Assembly (NCBI GenBank): GCA_964412555.1
Contig: CAYPPG010000007.1
Span: forward strand, 1-64,000
DNA: 64,000 nucleotides
Source: CAYPPG01 sp964412555
GTDB taxonomy: Bacteria; Hinthialibacterota; Hinthialibacteria; Hinthialibacterales; Hinthialibacteraceae
Reading direction: 5' to 3'
A model generated the notes under the pieces. The model did not search any database. It saw only the letters and a list, made by a program, of their open reading frames with translations, and was not told the origin of the DNA. Shown in pieces: positions 53,743-63,056 of this stretch (the first letter of the stretch is position 1; each line of letters begins with the position of its first letter). The position numbers were made by a program, and so were the translations under genes.

Positions 53743-56700
53743 ATGAATATCAACCAACTGATCGAACGATTTTGTGATTTTTCTGAATGGTGGTGGGCGA
53801 CGGTTTTTTCCATGACCTGGCAATCAACGGTGGTTTGCCTGCTGTTACTTGCCCTTGTATGGTTTGGAAGACGTTGGCCATCTCCCCTGCGGTACGGGAT
53901 TCTTCTGGTTGCACTGGCGAAATTCGCGGTGCCACCGGTCATGACGCTTCCGATCAACCATTGGCAATCGAATACGCAGCCAGCTGTCACTTCATCTCAA
54001 GAACCAATCGATAGTTCCTCACGTTTTCCAGATGAAACGTATCGAGATGAGAAAGAGAAAACTATAGAAAATTCTTCTTTGACTTTGAAAAAGAAGCAAG
54101 AAAGTCCCGTCTCATCTCAAGAAAAAAGAACGGAAATGTCTAGCACGAAGCTGGTATCGGAGCATTTTTCTCTTGTTCACTTTCAATTTGATTGGTCCGT
54201 GTTTTTCTTGGTTGCACATTTGGCTGGAATTGTCGTTGTCGGTTTGTGGATAACCAAGCAATGGTGGCGGTTGCTTCATATTAAACAAGAATCTTCTGGG
54301 ATCCAAGAAGGTGAATTGAGTGTTCGCATGCGTCAATTGATAAAACGTTTGAAATTTAGGCGAAAAATCGATTTTCGAGTTTCGGATAAAGTTGATTCTC
54401 CTATTGCATTCGGGATCTTCAAACCGGTCATCATGCTGCCGTATGGTTTTTTAGAGCGATTATCAGAGAAAGAACAAGATGCGATACTGGCGCATGAATT
54501 GGCGCATCATGTCCGGAAAGACACGCTTGTGAATTGGCTCCAATTGTTATTGACGGCGGTGTGGTGGTTCAATCCGGTTGTGTGGATTTTGAATCATGAG
54601 ATTCGGAAAATTCGTGAGGATTGTTGTGATGATTTACTTCTACTCAACGGAATCGCGTCGAACGATGAATATTGTGAAACCTTGCTGCGGGCAGCGGCGG
54701 TGCAGACACGGCCGGTTTGTCTGGCTGCTTCAGTAGGACTAGCCGAACCGATGCATCCATTGGGGGGGCGGATTCGGCGGATCATGGACCGGACTTTGTT
54801 CCGTACGGCAAGATTATCTCATATCGGATTGGCGATCATCGTGATTCTTGCTTGTGCAATATTGCCGGTCTTTCTGACGCAAAGCGGGCAGCGTTTGCTG
54901 CATAGACAAACAGAAACCTATGAACTTGTGCCTACCAACTACGCATTCAAAAGTGTTTCGACACCTTTGCAAGCAGCACAAGGGGAAACTATTCTTGGCT
55001 ACGGCACCTTGCAGGCGATGGATTGTTCTGCGGATGGGCGGCTTTTAATTACGGCAGGTGGATTGGGAGTTTTTGTTTGGGATTTGAATGTCAGCAAAAC
55101 AGAACCGGTACGCTGGTGTCCGATTGATGATGAGACAATCCACTGCATTGCCTTATCACCGAATAGTCAAAGAATTGCGATGGGTAGTGAAAGCGGGAAT
55201 TTGACAGTTTGGGACATAAACCAATGGGAAAAGTTGTATACGAAAAGTGCTCATGGAAAATGGCAGATCAATGAAACTGTATTTTCACCGGATGGGAAGT
55301 ATGTACTAACAGGGGGCGAAGAAGGTATTGTTAAAATGTGGGAATCGAGTACCGGAGATTTTGTACATTCTTATCGAGTACGTGATAAAGTTGTATCCGA
55401 TTTAGTCTTTTCACCGGATGGCAGTAAGATTTTGGCCGGTTATGAGAGAAGTGGTAAAGCATATTTGTGGGATACATGGTCAGAGAAGTTGATTCGCACG
55501 TTTCAGAGTAATAGCGGCATGAAAAAAGCTGTTGCGTTTATGCCGGATGGCGAAAATATGCTCTTAACGGCTTCGGACTATTCGGTTTCCTTGATCGGTA
55601 TCGATGAGAAGCAGACGCTGGAAGATTTTATTGATGGAGGGACTGAATACACTGGGCATAAACGGGAAATATTCGATCTGGACATTTCTGCGGATGGGAA
55701 AATGCTGGTAAGCGGGAGTAACGATGGGACAGCCAAAGTATGGGATTTGGCGACGGGACGTGAAATCCAGTCCATCGGGAAGGAATTCCAGCGAGTCATT
55801 GTTGAACCCCGCCGGTATTCCACATCACGAACCATATTCTTCACGGAATTCATTGATGATGGAAAACAACTTATTCTCGGTGACCATAATGGAACGATTC
55901 GTATTTGGGATGTCAAGCAACAAGAGGAGAGTTTTCGGTTGGATGACCATATTTCGCCAATAACAGAATGGGCAATAAATCCGACTCATTCCGAGGCCTT
56001 GATCGGTTGTTCGGATGGTACGGTCAAATTACAAGATCTCCAGAGAGGCGATATCATTCGAACTTTTGGTGCACATTATGATTATGTCACAGATGTTGCG
56101 TTTTCACCGGCTGGAAAACTGATTGCCAGTCTGGGGCGGTCAGGGGATATTAAAATGTGGGAGAAAGAATCCGGTGAGAGTCTGTTTGAAATCAAGGAAG
56201 AAAAAGATGATTGGTTTGGCTCGATTGCATTTTCTCCGGATGGAAAGTATTTAGTCGCTGGAGATACGTTTCTTACCAACGGCCAATATCTAGAAATCAA
56301 GTGGTTGGATGTGAAGAGTGGTGAAGTGATTCAAGTATGGAAACGATATTTCACACCACCTATGTCGATACCTCAAAACCAAGACCGATTTGGCATTGAA
56401 ACAATTTTCTTCAATGAAGGAAAATATGCGCTAATTCCCGTCATTGGAAAAACGAAAGTCTGGGATGTAGAAGCGGCGAAAGAAGTCGAAGGTGTTACAA
56501 TCGGTGAGGGATTCACTTCACCGAAAGCGATATCTCCTGACAACTCGAAAGCGATCTTGAGTAGTACTTGTTTGGAGATATGGGATATTCACGAGGAGAA
56601 ATTGCTTCATACACTTTTGGATAGAGAAGGAGAGGGTGGAATTTCTCGAAAATATATCAGAGCTGTCGCGTATTCAGCGGATGGGAAGTATTTATTGAGC

Positions 56701-56883
56701 GTAGATCACGAAGGGACATTTCGTTTATGGGATTTGGAAACGTATAGAGAGATTCGCAGGATTCATAAACCATCGTATTCAAGAGTCCAATTACTGCGAT
56801 TTTCGCCGGATGACAGCAAGATATATGTCGGAACACCCAACGGAATGCGGATTTGGGATCGGTCGGTTTTGTTTGGAGATTAG
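53743..56883 (+). CDS. BlaR1-type M56 metallopeptidase fused to WD40 propellers
   Basis: A 1,046-residue membrane protein. Helices near residues 18-35, 45-65, 160-175 and 370-390 frame an M56 peptidase domain with the zinc motif LAHELAHHVRKDT (His251, Glu252, His255) and ILNHEIRKIREDCCDD. After the last helix, about 640 residues contain some 13 WD40-type repeats (for example LVSGSNDGTAKVWDLATG), perhaps two seven-bladed propellers. In BlaR1 this side is extracellular and holds the beta-lactam sensor, so the propellers are predicted to face outward. AGGAG eight bases before ATG 53743 sets the start. Confidence 0.88.
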   Translation: MNINQLIERFCDFSEWWWATVFSMTWQSTVVCLLLLALVWFGRRWPSPLRYGILLVALAKFAVPPVMTLPINHWQSNTQPAVTSSQEPIDSSSRFPDETYRDEKEKTIENSSLTLKKKQESPVSSQEKRTEMSSTKLVSEHFSLVHFQFDWSVFFLVAHLAGIVVVGLWITKQWWRLLHIKQESSGIQEGELSVRMRQLIKRLKFRRKIDFRVSDKVDSPIAFGIFKPVIMLPYGFLERLSEKEQDAILAHELAHHVRKDTLVNWLQLLLTAVWWFNPVVWILNHEIRKIREDCCDDLLLLNGIASNDEYCETLLRAAAVQTRPVCLAASVGLAEPMHPLGGRIRRIMDRTLFRTARLSHIGLAIIVILACAILPVFLTQSGQRLLHRQTETYELVPTNYAFKSVSTPLQAAQGETILGYGTLQAMDCSADGRLLITAGGLGVFVWDLNVSKTEPVRWCPIDDETIHCIALSPNSQRIAMGSESGNLTVWDINQWEKLYTKSAHGKWQINETVFSPDGKYVLTGGEEGIVKMWESSTGDFVHSYRVRDKVVSDLVFSPDGSKILAGYERSGKAYLWDTWSEKLIRTFQSNSGMKKAVAFMPDGENMLLTASDYSVSLIGIDEKQTLEDFIDGGTEYTGHKREIFDLDISADGKMLVSGSNDGTAKVWDLATGREIQSIGKEFQRVIVEPRRYSTSRTIFFTEFIDDGKQLILGDHNGTIRIWDVKQQEESFRLDDHISPITEWAINPTHSEALIGCSDGTVKLQDLQRGDIIRTFGAHYDYVTDVAFSPAGKLIASLGRSGDIKMWEKESGESLFEIKEEKDDWFGSIAFSPDGKYLVAGDTFLTNGQYLEIKWLDVKSGEVIQVWKRYFTPPMSIPQNQDRFGIETIFFNEGKYALIPVIGKTKVWDVEAAKEVEGVTIGEGFTSPKAISPDNSKAILSSTCLEIWDIHEEKLLHTLLDREGEGGISRKYIRAVAYSADGKYLLSVDHEGTFRLWDLETYREIRRIHKPSYSRVQLLRFSPDDSKIYVGTPNGMRIWDRSVLFGD

Positions 56884-56946
56884 GGATTGGGTGTTGGGTG
56901 TTAGGTGTTAGAGGATTCAAGCACAGAATGGTTCCATAAGATGAGG

Positions 56947-57494
56947 TTAGTTTTCATCTGTGGATTGATGATTATGGTATTCTTTTATAAGTTGATCGAA
57001 AGCTTCGAGTGATTCAATCCGAAGAGCTTGTTTGCGGAGTTTTCTAAGATAGGAAAGGTCATCGATGCTTTTGATCGATTGAGTCAACGAAGCGGGAAGT
57101 TTGCCGAATTCGTCGCTGAGAATATCGATGATGGTGGCTTGCGCTTCTTTCAGACTTCCGATTTGAATTCCTTCTTGTTTCCCTTCTTTTATTCCTTCCT
57201 TTTTCCCTTTATCCATAGCAATTTGTTCAAATGGGGCAAGGACCGGCATTTTCTTTTCCTCCTGGTACTCATAAATTCTATTCAGAAACTCGTGTTCGAG
57301 ATCGTTCGGTAAACCCATGAGAATATCGATGAATTTGAACAATAAACCTTGTCGAGCGATTCATATCCTTTGGTCCAGTCGATGTCTTCATGAACCTTTG
57401 GGAAGAACAACAGCATGAACCAGTTCAGGAATTCATCCAGGATTTCTTTCCAGGAGCTGTCGAAATTGGCGTGTTCCGATTCTGGCTTTACCAT
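56947..57494 (-). pseudogene. Rpn-family gene with internal deletion and frameshift
   Basis: The 5' part, from the ATG at 57494, encodes a normal family N-terminus (FDSSWKEILDEFLNWFMLLF and then DIDWTKGYESLDK). Near position 57340 the frame changes, and the other frame supplies the C-terminal part (ILMGLPNDLEHEFLNRIYEY and later MDKGKKEGIKEGKQEG). About 200 residues that normally lie between are missing. The gene is therefore broken by a deletion that also shifts the frame. It lies downstream of the M56-WD40 gene in the opposite orientation. Confidence 0.75.
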
Positions 57495-57630
57495 GGTGTT
57501 CAATATCCTGCAAGATCCAGTATGGCTTGATTGTATCATTTGCTTGGAATGCGGTAAATCACCAAACACTGGTTACAAAATACGTGTGACACTCGTTCAT
57601 TGGATATTATGAGAAAATTGAATCATCTTT

Positions 57631-58593
57631 TTGGATTCTGTTTTTTTTTGTTTATTGCTTTGTATGGTTATGAACTGTACAAATCAAAGTAAACCGATTT
57701 CCCTTTCGGATGAGTTTGATGAGAGCGGGACTCCAACAATGGCTTCTCCCATTCCTACTCCATTATCGGAAGAGCGAATACGAACGCCTTCAATCGACAA
57801 ACCGGCTTCTTTGTATTTGTGGATGAGAAATACAAGTCGAGATTATCGTATACAAGAAAGTATTGCATACCGCGTTCCATCGCCGGATGGTTTTATACGG
57901 ATACATGTAAAAGCCGGATCCTTTGGAGAATGGTTGCGGTATTTGCCTTTAAAAGAACGCAATGCACCGATTTCTTTCTATAGCGGACGGTTGAAACGGG
58001 ATCAAAGTATCCATTATGCTGTAATTGATATCGATGTTGGGGAAAAAGATTTGCAGCAGTGTGCGGATGCGGTTATCCGGCTTCATGCGGAGTATTTGTA
58101 TTCCAGCGGGCAGAAAGAATCGATTCGTTATCATTTCACTAGCGGGGACCGGATTGCATTTAGGCGGTGGATACAGGGGGATCGGCCGGTTGTCAAAGGA
58201 AATCAGGTGCGGTGGCGAAGCGGGGGGCATAATGATTCATCGTATCCGGCGTTTCGGGAGTATTTGAATACAATCTTTTTGTATGCGGGGACTTATTCGT
58301 TGGAGCGGGAAATGGAACCGGCAATGGTTGATGAAATGAGGATTGGGGATGTGTTCATTCAAGGTGGATTTCCTGGGCATGCAGTCATTGTTGTGGATAT
58401 GGCTGTGAATCCTGCAACGAACGAGAACGTGTTTTTGCTGGCGCAAAGTTTTATGCCGGCGCAGGATATTCATGTTCTTGTGAATCCAAATGATCGGGGA
58501 TTGAATCCATGGTATGCGGCCGATTTCGGAGAGACTCTCTATACGCCGGAGTGGACGTTTGGGAGAGAAGATTTGCGGCGTTTTTCGTTTTAA
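57631..58593 (+). CDS. DUF4846 lipoprotein, start disturbed by a T9 run
   Basis: The 320-residue frame encodes a DUF4846 protein: KAGSFGEWLRYLPLK, AVIDIDVGEKDLQQCADAVI and RLHAEYLYSSGQ are typical, followed by IRIGDVFIQ-type strands. The N-terminus in this frame is only a TTG start with CLLLCMVMNC (lipobox Cys16). An upstream ATG at 57609 encodes MRKLNHLFGF in the neighbouring frame, and loss of one T from the T9 run at 57641-57649 would join them into a full lipoprotein signal. The likely product is an anchored periplasmic protein of unknown activity. Confidence 0.75.
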   Translation: MDSVFFCLLLCMVMNCTNQSKPISLSDEFDESGTPTMASPIPTPLSEERIRTPSIDKPASLYLWMRNTSRDYRIQESIAYRVPSPDGFIRIHVKAGSFGEWLRYLPLKERNAPISFYSGRLKRDQSIHYAVIDIDVGEKDLQQCADAVIRLHAEYLYSSGQKESIRYHFTSGDRIAFRRWIQGDRPVVKGNQVRWRSGGHNDSSYPAFREYLNTIFLYAGTYSLEREMEPAMVDEMRIGDVFIQGGFPGHAVIVVDMAVNPATNENVFLLAQSFMPAQDIHVLVNPNDRGLNPWYAADFGETLYTPEWTFGREDLRRFSF

Positions 58594-58649
58594 ACCGGTT
58601 CGTGTTGATTCTCCATTGTAAACCATCATAATGATTGAGAGGTCAATAC

Positions 58650-59795
58650 GTGAGAATAAGGTTTATTCTTATGAATCATCAATATTTTATTGTACCGATG
58701 ATATTCGTTCTGCTATTTCTCTATGCTCCATCGTTGAATGCGGGAGAGGATTCAGAGTGGTTGTTTCAGCGATATGTCCAACAGGGGCGTATGACAGAGA
58801 GCCGATTTCATTATGCGGAGGCGTTGCAGTGGTATGAAAAAGCGTTGGCAATACGGAACGATGTCGATGTGCAGGTTGCCAAGGCGAAGCAATTGGTGGG
58901 GCTGGAACGGCTGGAAGAGGCGCTGCACGTTTTGAAAACTGTCATTGCTCGTGCGCCGAATCATGCGGAAGCGCATGTCTTGTTGGGCAACTATTATAGT
59001 AAAATCAAGCAGAATCTGAAAGACGCCGAATATCACTATCGCAAGGCCATCGAGGCCGGTCCGGAGTATCTTCCCACCTATTGGCTGCTGGGTAATTTAT
59101 ATATCACATTGGAACGGTTCAAGAATGCGGAACAAGTTTTTATCGACCTACTCAAATTGGATTCGGATTCCTATCAAGCACATCTAGGCCTGGGTGAAAC
59201 CAAATCGAAGATGTCAGAGTTCGGCGAAGCGAAACAGTATTTGGAAAAGGCTGTTTCCCTCAATCCGGATGATCCCGAACCGCATCGGCTCTTGGGGCAG
59301 ACATATGCGAAAATGGGAAAGCGTGACAAAGCGAAGCAGGAATTGGAAGCGTATCGGGAATTGAAGAACCGGGAGAATCATTTAAGCAATTTGGTACGAG
59401 CGGTGCGCCGCTCTCCGGATGATGCCATGCAGTGGTTTGCTTTGGGAGAAGAATATTTTCAACGCAAACAGATCAAAGAAGCATTCGTTGCGCTTAGCCG
59501 ATGCGTGGAACTCAATCCCGATTTGCCGACAGCGCATGTGATGCTGGGGACCTTGTATCTAGGCACGAAGCGGTTGAAGGAGGCGCGGAACCATATGAAG
59601 CAAGCGATTGAACTCGCGCCGGATTCGGGGGATGCGTATAATAATCTCGGTGTGATTTGTTTGATGGAAAAGAAATATGGTGAAGCGGCCGAAATGTTTC
59701 GGAAAGCGATCGAGTGTGGGAAAGATGAAGCGGGGGTGCGGAAAAACCTCGACTATGCAGTGAAAAAACAAAGGGAAATTTCTGGTTGGCGATAA
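58650..59795 (+). CDS. Exported TPR-repeat protein
   Basis: The ~381-residue product has an N-terminal hydrophobic signal (FIVPMIFVLLFLYAPSLNAG) and about nine tetratricopeptide repeats, for example EALHVLKTVIARAPNHAEAH and EARNHMKQAIELAPDSGDAY. GAGAGG seven bases before GTG 58650 supports that start; ATG 58671 is an alternative. Such proteins usually act as scaffolds. It is followed by an ASPIC/UnbV protein in the same direction, a pairing common in planctomycete-like genomes. Confidence 0.82.
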   Translation: MRIRFILMNHQYFIVPMIFVLLFLYAPSLNAGEDSEWLFQRYVQQGRMTESRFHYAEALQWYEKALAIRNDVDVQVAKAKQLVGLERLEEALHVLKTVIARAPNHAEAHVLLGNYYSKIKQNLKDAEYHYRKAIEAGPEYLPTYWLLGNLYITLERFKNAEQVFIDLLKLDSDSYQAHLGLGETKSKMSEFGEAKQYLEKAVSLNPDDPEPHRLLGQTYAKMGKRDKAKQELEAYRELKNRENHLSNLVRAVRRSPDDAMQWFALGEEYFQRKQIKEAFVALSRCVELNPDLPTAHVMLGTLYLGTKRLKEARNHMKQAIELAPDSGDAYNNLGVICLMEKKYGEAAEMFRKAIECGKDEAGVRKNLDYAVKKQREISGWR

Positions 59796-59799
59796 TTTT

Positions 59800-59858
59800 T
59801 GTGGTGCGGACCTCCGGTCTGCACACCTGAGATGCAGACCAGAGGTCTGCACCACAAT
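59800..59858. repeat. Long imperfect hairpin made of two type B elements
   Basis: Two inverted 25-base arms (each reading TTGTGGTGC and then GGTCTGCA, with two differences) enclose the 9-base loop CACCTGAGA. It lies four bases after the TPR stop and 36 bases before the next start. No U-run follows, so it is not a standard terminator. Confidence 0.9.
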
Positions 59859-59894
59859 TATCACGTTCTTTTGCTAGATTTACGTAAAAAAAAC

Positions 59895-61544
59895 ATGAAA
59901 CAGTGGATTCTTTCAAGTATTTTATTACTTTATTTTTCATTAGCAAACTGTGAAGCGCAGATTCGGTTCGTGGAGAATGCGAAACAGCGAGGGATTGATT
60001 TTGTACAGACGAACGGATCGAAGGAGAAGGAATATATCGTCGAGGCGAAGGGGGCCGGAGTTGCCGTTGCGGATGTGAATGGGGATGGGTGGGATGATAT
60101 CTATTTTGTCAACGGGGCTTATTTGAATCAAGCAATCAATGATCAATTTCCAAAAAACCAACTGTTTTTAAATCAAGGAGATGGCACATTCAAGAATGGG
60201 ACGAGGGAGAGTGGATTGGGGGATACAGGTTTTGGGACCGGAGCGTTTTTTGCGGATATCGACAATGATGGGGATTTGGATTGCTATTTGACGAATTATG
60301 GACCGAATCAATTGTATGTGAATGAGGGGAATTGTCATTTCAAACCGGTTCCGAATGCCGGGGGGGCACAGTGTGAGGGTTGGAGTACAGGGGTGGCTTT
60401 TGGGGATATCAATCACGACGGTTTTCTCGATTTATACGTGGGGAACTATGCGGTTTTTTCTCCGGAAATAGCAAACCAAAAAGGAAAAGTCGCCCCGTAT
60501 TTCGGGACGATGAGTTTTATCGGGCCGACGGCGTATGAACCGGCGGAGGATCGTCTCTTTCTCAATAATGGGGATGGAACATTTCGGGATGAAACGGTTG
60601 AGCGGGGGATCAATTCGTTTGAATGCGGGCGGGCATTTACGGTGCATTTTACCGATATCGATGAGGATGGGGATTTGGATATTTATACGGCAAACGATAC
60701 AACCGCGAACCATCTTTATGAAAATGACGGCAACGGTTTTTTCGAGGATGTGTCTCTGCTTTCCGGTGTGGCGTTGAGTGAGAATGGGAAAGAACAGGGA
60801 GGTATGGGGGTTGCGGTCAAGGATGTCGACGGCGATCTCGATTTGGATATTGCGGTGGCGAATTATCAGAACGAATACAATATCCTTTACCGCAATGACG
60901 GGATGTTGCAATTCACGGATTTCTCCTATAAAAGCGGGATCAGCCAGGGTACGGTAGAAAAGATCAGTTTTGGGATGATTGTGGAGGATTTCGATAACGA
61001 TGGATGGCCGGATATGTTTGTTTCGGCCGGGCATGTGTATCCAATCGCGGATGAATTGCCGATGCTGCACGGGTATGCGCAGGGGAATCTCTTTTTTCGA
61101 AACAGTGGGAAGGGGATATTCGAGAATCTTTCGGATTCCATTGGGCCGGCATCGGAATTGAAAGGCGTTTCGCGGGGATGTGCGGTTGGGGATTTCGATC
61201 GTGATGGGGATCTCGATATTGTAATTAATAATTTGGATGGGGAGCCGTTTTTTCTGGAAAATCAGAGTAAAATCGGAAATTGGATTCAAATCGCTTTGCG
61301 GAATGAAAGAAGAATGCCTGCGTATGGGGCGCGTGTTTTTGTTACGGCAAACGGAAGGACACAAGTGGCGGAGCTTTTTTCGGGGGGGAGTTTTTTGTCG
61401 CAGAATAGTGCGGTTCTTCATTTTGGATTGGGGGGAACGGAGCGGGTGGATACGATTACTGTTCGGTGGGCGAATGGTTTGGAGCAAGAATTGAAGGATG
61501 TTTCTGGGAATGAACGGGTTGTGGTCGTGAAATCGTTGGAATGA
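59895..61544 (+). CDS. Exported VCBS/FG-GAP and ASPIC/UnbV-domain protein (CRTAC1-like)
   Basis: The 549-residue product has a signal peptide (ILSSILLLYFSLANCEAQ) and a propeller built from calcium-binding FG-GAP repeats such as DVNGDGWDDIYFVN, DIDNDGDLDCYLTN and DFDNDGWPDMFVSAG. The C-terminal ~110 residues are an ASPIC/UnbV domain (NWIQIALRNERRMPAYGARV, VRWANGLEQELKDVSG). Extracellular calcium and ligand binding is likely, but no function is established for bacterial members. ATG 59895 is the first codon giving a clean signal peptide. Confidence 0.88.
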   Translation: MKQWILSSILLLYFSLANCEAQIRFVENAKQRGIDFVQTNGSKEKEYIVEAKGAGVAVADVNGDGWDDIYFVNGAYLNQAINDQFPKNQLFLNQGDGTFKNGTRESGLGDTGFGTGAFFADIDNDGDLDCYLTNYGPNQLYVNEGNCHFKPVPNAGGAQCEGWSTGVAFGDINHDGFLDLYVGNYAVFSPEIANQKGKVAPYFGTMSFIGPTAYEPAEDRLFLNNGDGTFRDETVERGINSFECGRAFTVHFTDIDEDGDLDIYTANDTTANHLYENDGNGFFEDVSLLSGVALSENGKEQGGMGVAVKDVDGDLDLDIAVANYQNEYNILYRNDGMLQFTDFSYKSGISQGTVEKISFGMIVEDFDNDGWPDMFVSAGHVYPIADELPMLHGYAQGNLFFRNSGKGIFENLSDSIGPASELKGVSRGCAVGDFDRDGDLDIVINNLDGEPFFLENQSKIGNWIQIALRNERRMPAYGARVFVTANGRTQVAELFSGGSFLSQNSAVLHFGLGGTERVDTITVRWANGLEQELKDVSGNERVVVVKSLE

Positions 61545-61564
61545 TTGTGCGCGCGTTGAAAGAT

Positions 61565-61587
61565 GCGGGCAGGGATGCCCGCGCTCC
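61565..61587. repeat. REP-like hairpin, type A
   Basis: Third exact copy of GCGGGCA-GGGA-TGCCCGC followed by GCTCC. It lies between the ends of two convergent genes. Confidence 0.85.
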
Positions 61588-61592
61588 CAGTA

Positions 61593-62909
61593 TTATTGCA
61601 AGGCGAATTCCAGTTTTACCCGGTGAATTTTGTTCAGGGGAATGGGGAAGACTTCGAAGCCGGCGGTTTGGGAAATTGATGCGGCATAGGACGAGATGAG
61701 TGAGCCGTGAGATGTGGATTGAATGTCGAGTTCACGGTTTTGGCTGTCATAGTAGGAGAAAATGCAGGCAGGGACTGAAAGTCCATCTACGGAATAGATT
61801 AGCGAGGTCGTTGTCTCTACATCGCCCTTCGGTTCGGGGGCCATGCGAACATAGGTATTCATGTATTTGCCGATGACACCGAGCGGCCATTCACCTTTCA
61901 TCGAGTGAAGAGAAACTCGGATGGGATATAAATCGAGAGATGTTTTGGAGATTTCCTTTCCATCAACCAGAAACTCGACAGGGGGTGGAGGATTCAGGGA
62001 TGCGGGGCTGATTTTCGGTAATCGAAGTCCCTCGAAATAGAAACGATGGCGTCCGCCGAATGGACGTATTTCGAAATGATCGATTAGGGTATATGGGATT
62101 TCAAAATTGATGACTTGGGTCGGTCCCATTTCATTGAAATCGATGAAATGGGGGACATCGGGAAAGACTTTGTTTCCGTTTTGGCTGACGGCGCAGATTT
62201 GATAGCGATCTCCTGTCCATTCTCCATTGAAATCGAAAACCACCGTGCAGGCGACGCTTTCGTCGCCTTCGCTTTGGCCCCATTGAATGTTGCCGCGTGT
62301 CATCTTATAAGACACCGAACCTTTTTGCACTTCATCAATGGTTATTTTCCCGTCAACAATGACGACGGATGAACCTTCCTGTGGGGGGAGTTTGTAAACA
62401 GGATAATCCTTGTGATAGCTATGCGCGCGCATCCATAGATCGACCGTATCCGGTAACGTTTGGAAGCAACTGCGAATTTGGACTACCGAGGGTAACGGTA
62501 TATCAAAACCGGCTGCGGATTGTTGATTCATTGTGACCATTTCATGGGTGGTGTGATCGAATACGCGCTGTTCGAGGACATCGAAGAGTTTTTCGTCGAG
62601 GCTGAGATAGATATTGACCAGATCGAGCCATTTGGCTTGATCCGTAAAATTTGAGTTGACCTTAAAGCCGGTTTCTTGAAGGGAGTTCCCTGCCCCGTCT
62701 TCGAAATGGAGAGATCCATCGCGGTCATTACGGACTACGGCTTGGATAGAAAATGTGTTCGGCCCGACGGGAATGGTTAAGGTTTGTGTGGAAGGGGCAT
62801 TCTCATACCCGGAAGGTAAGACTTGTTCTTCTTTCCGTGAGCATCCGGACAAAAAGAAAATACAAATGATAAGGAAAAAGTATCTATTGTATGGTATAAG
62901 AGAACTCAT
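61593..62909 (-). CDS. Lipoprotein of unknown function
   Basis: The 438-residue product is a lipoprotein (signal ending FFLSGC, Cys22). The mature part is rich in beta strands with a region reminiscent of carbohydrate-binding or jelly-roll folds (VVFDFNGEWTGDRYQICA), but I do not recognise a family. There is no obvious catalytic motif. Its 3' end lies 49 bases from the ASPIC gene on the other strand. Function is not assigned. Confidence 0.75.
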   Translation of the reverse strand: MSSLIPYNRYFFLIICIFFLSGCSRKEEQVLPSGYENAPSTQTLTIPVGPNTFSIQAVVRNDRDGSLHFEDGAGNSLQETGFKVNSNFTDQAKWLDLVNIYLSLDEKLFDVLEQRVFDHTTHEMVTMNQQSAAGFDIPLPSVVQIRSCFQTLPDTVDLWMRAHSYHKDYPVYKLPPQEGSSVVIVDGKITIDEVQKGSVSYKMTRGNIQWGQSEGDESVACTVVFDFNGEWTGDRYQICAVSQNGNKVFPDVPHFIDFNEMGPTQVINFEIPYTLIDHFEIRPFGGRHRFYFEGLRLPKISPASLNPPPPVEFLVDGKEISKTSLDLYPIRVSLHSMKGEWPLGVIGKYMNTYVRMAPEPKGDVETTTSLIYSVDGLSVPACIFSYYDSQNRELDIQSTSHGSLISSYAASISQTAGFEVFPIPLNKIHRVKLEFALQ

Positions 62910-63056
62910 TGATTGTCCTTTCTTGCTTTGTGATTCCCCTCTATGGATTATACTATAAGATGTTGATATCGTACATTCACGATAATTGTTCCTTGATTGG
63001 TAGGAATGCGATTTTATACTGTTTATCTACCGATCGCAGGTTGCGGGAGAAAAATC

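Noticed and set aside
53330..56883. Beta-lactam resistance operon
   Set aside because: A BlaI-like repressor and M56 protease are present, but no penicillin-binding sensor domain and no beta-lactamase gene are seen.
59800..59858. Rho-independent terminator
   Set aside because: The hairpin is long and lacks a run of T after it, and it matches a dispersed repeat family.
60432..61487. Open frame of 351 codons on the minus strand
   Set aside because: It is antisense to the FG-GAP/ASPIC gene, whose repeats, signal peptide and conserved domain are clear. The antisense frame has low-complexity Ile/Arg/Pro composition and no start site.
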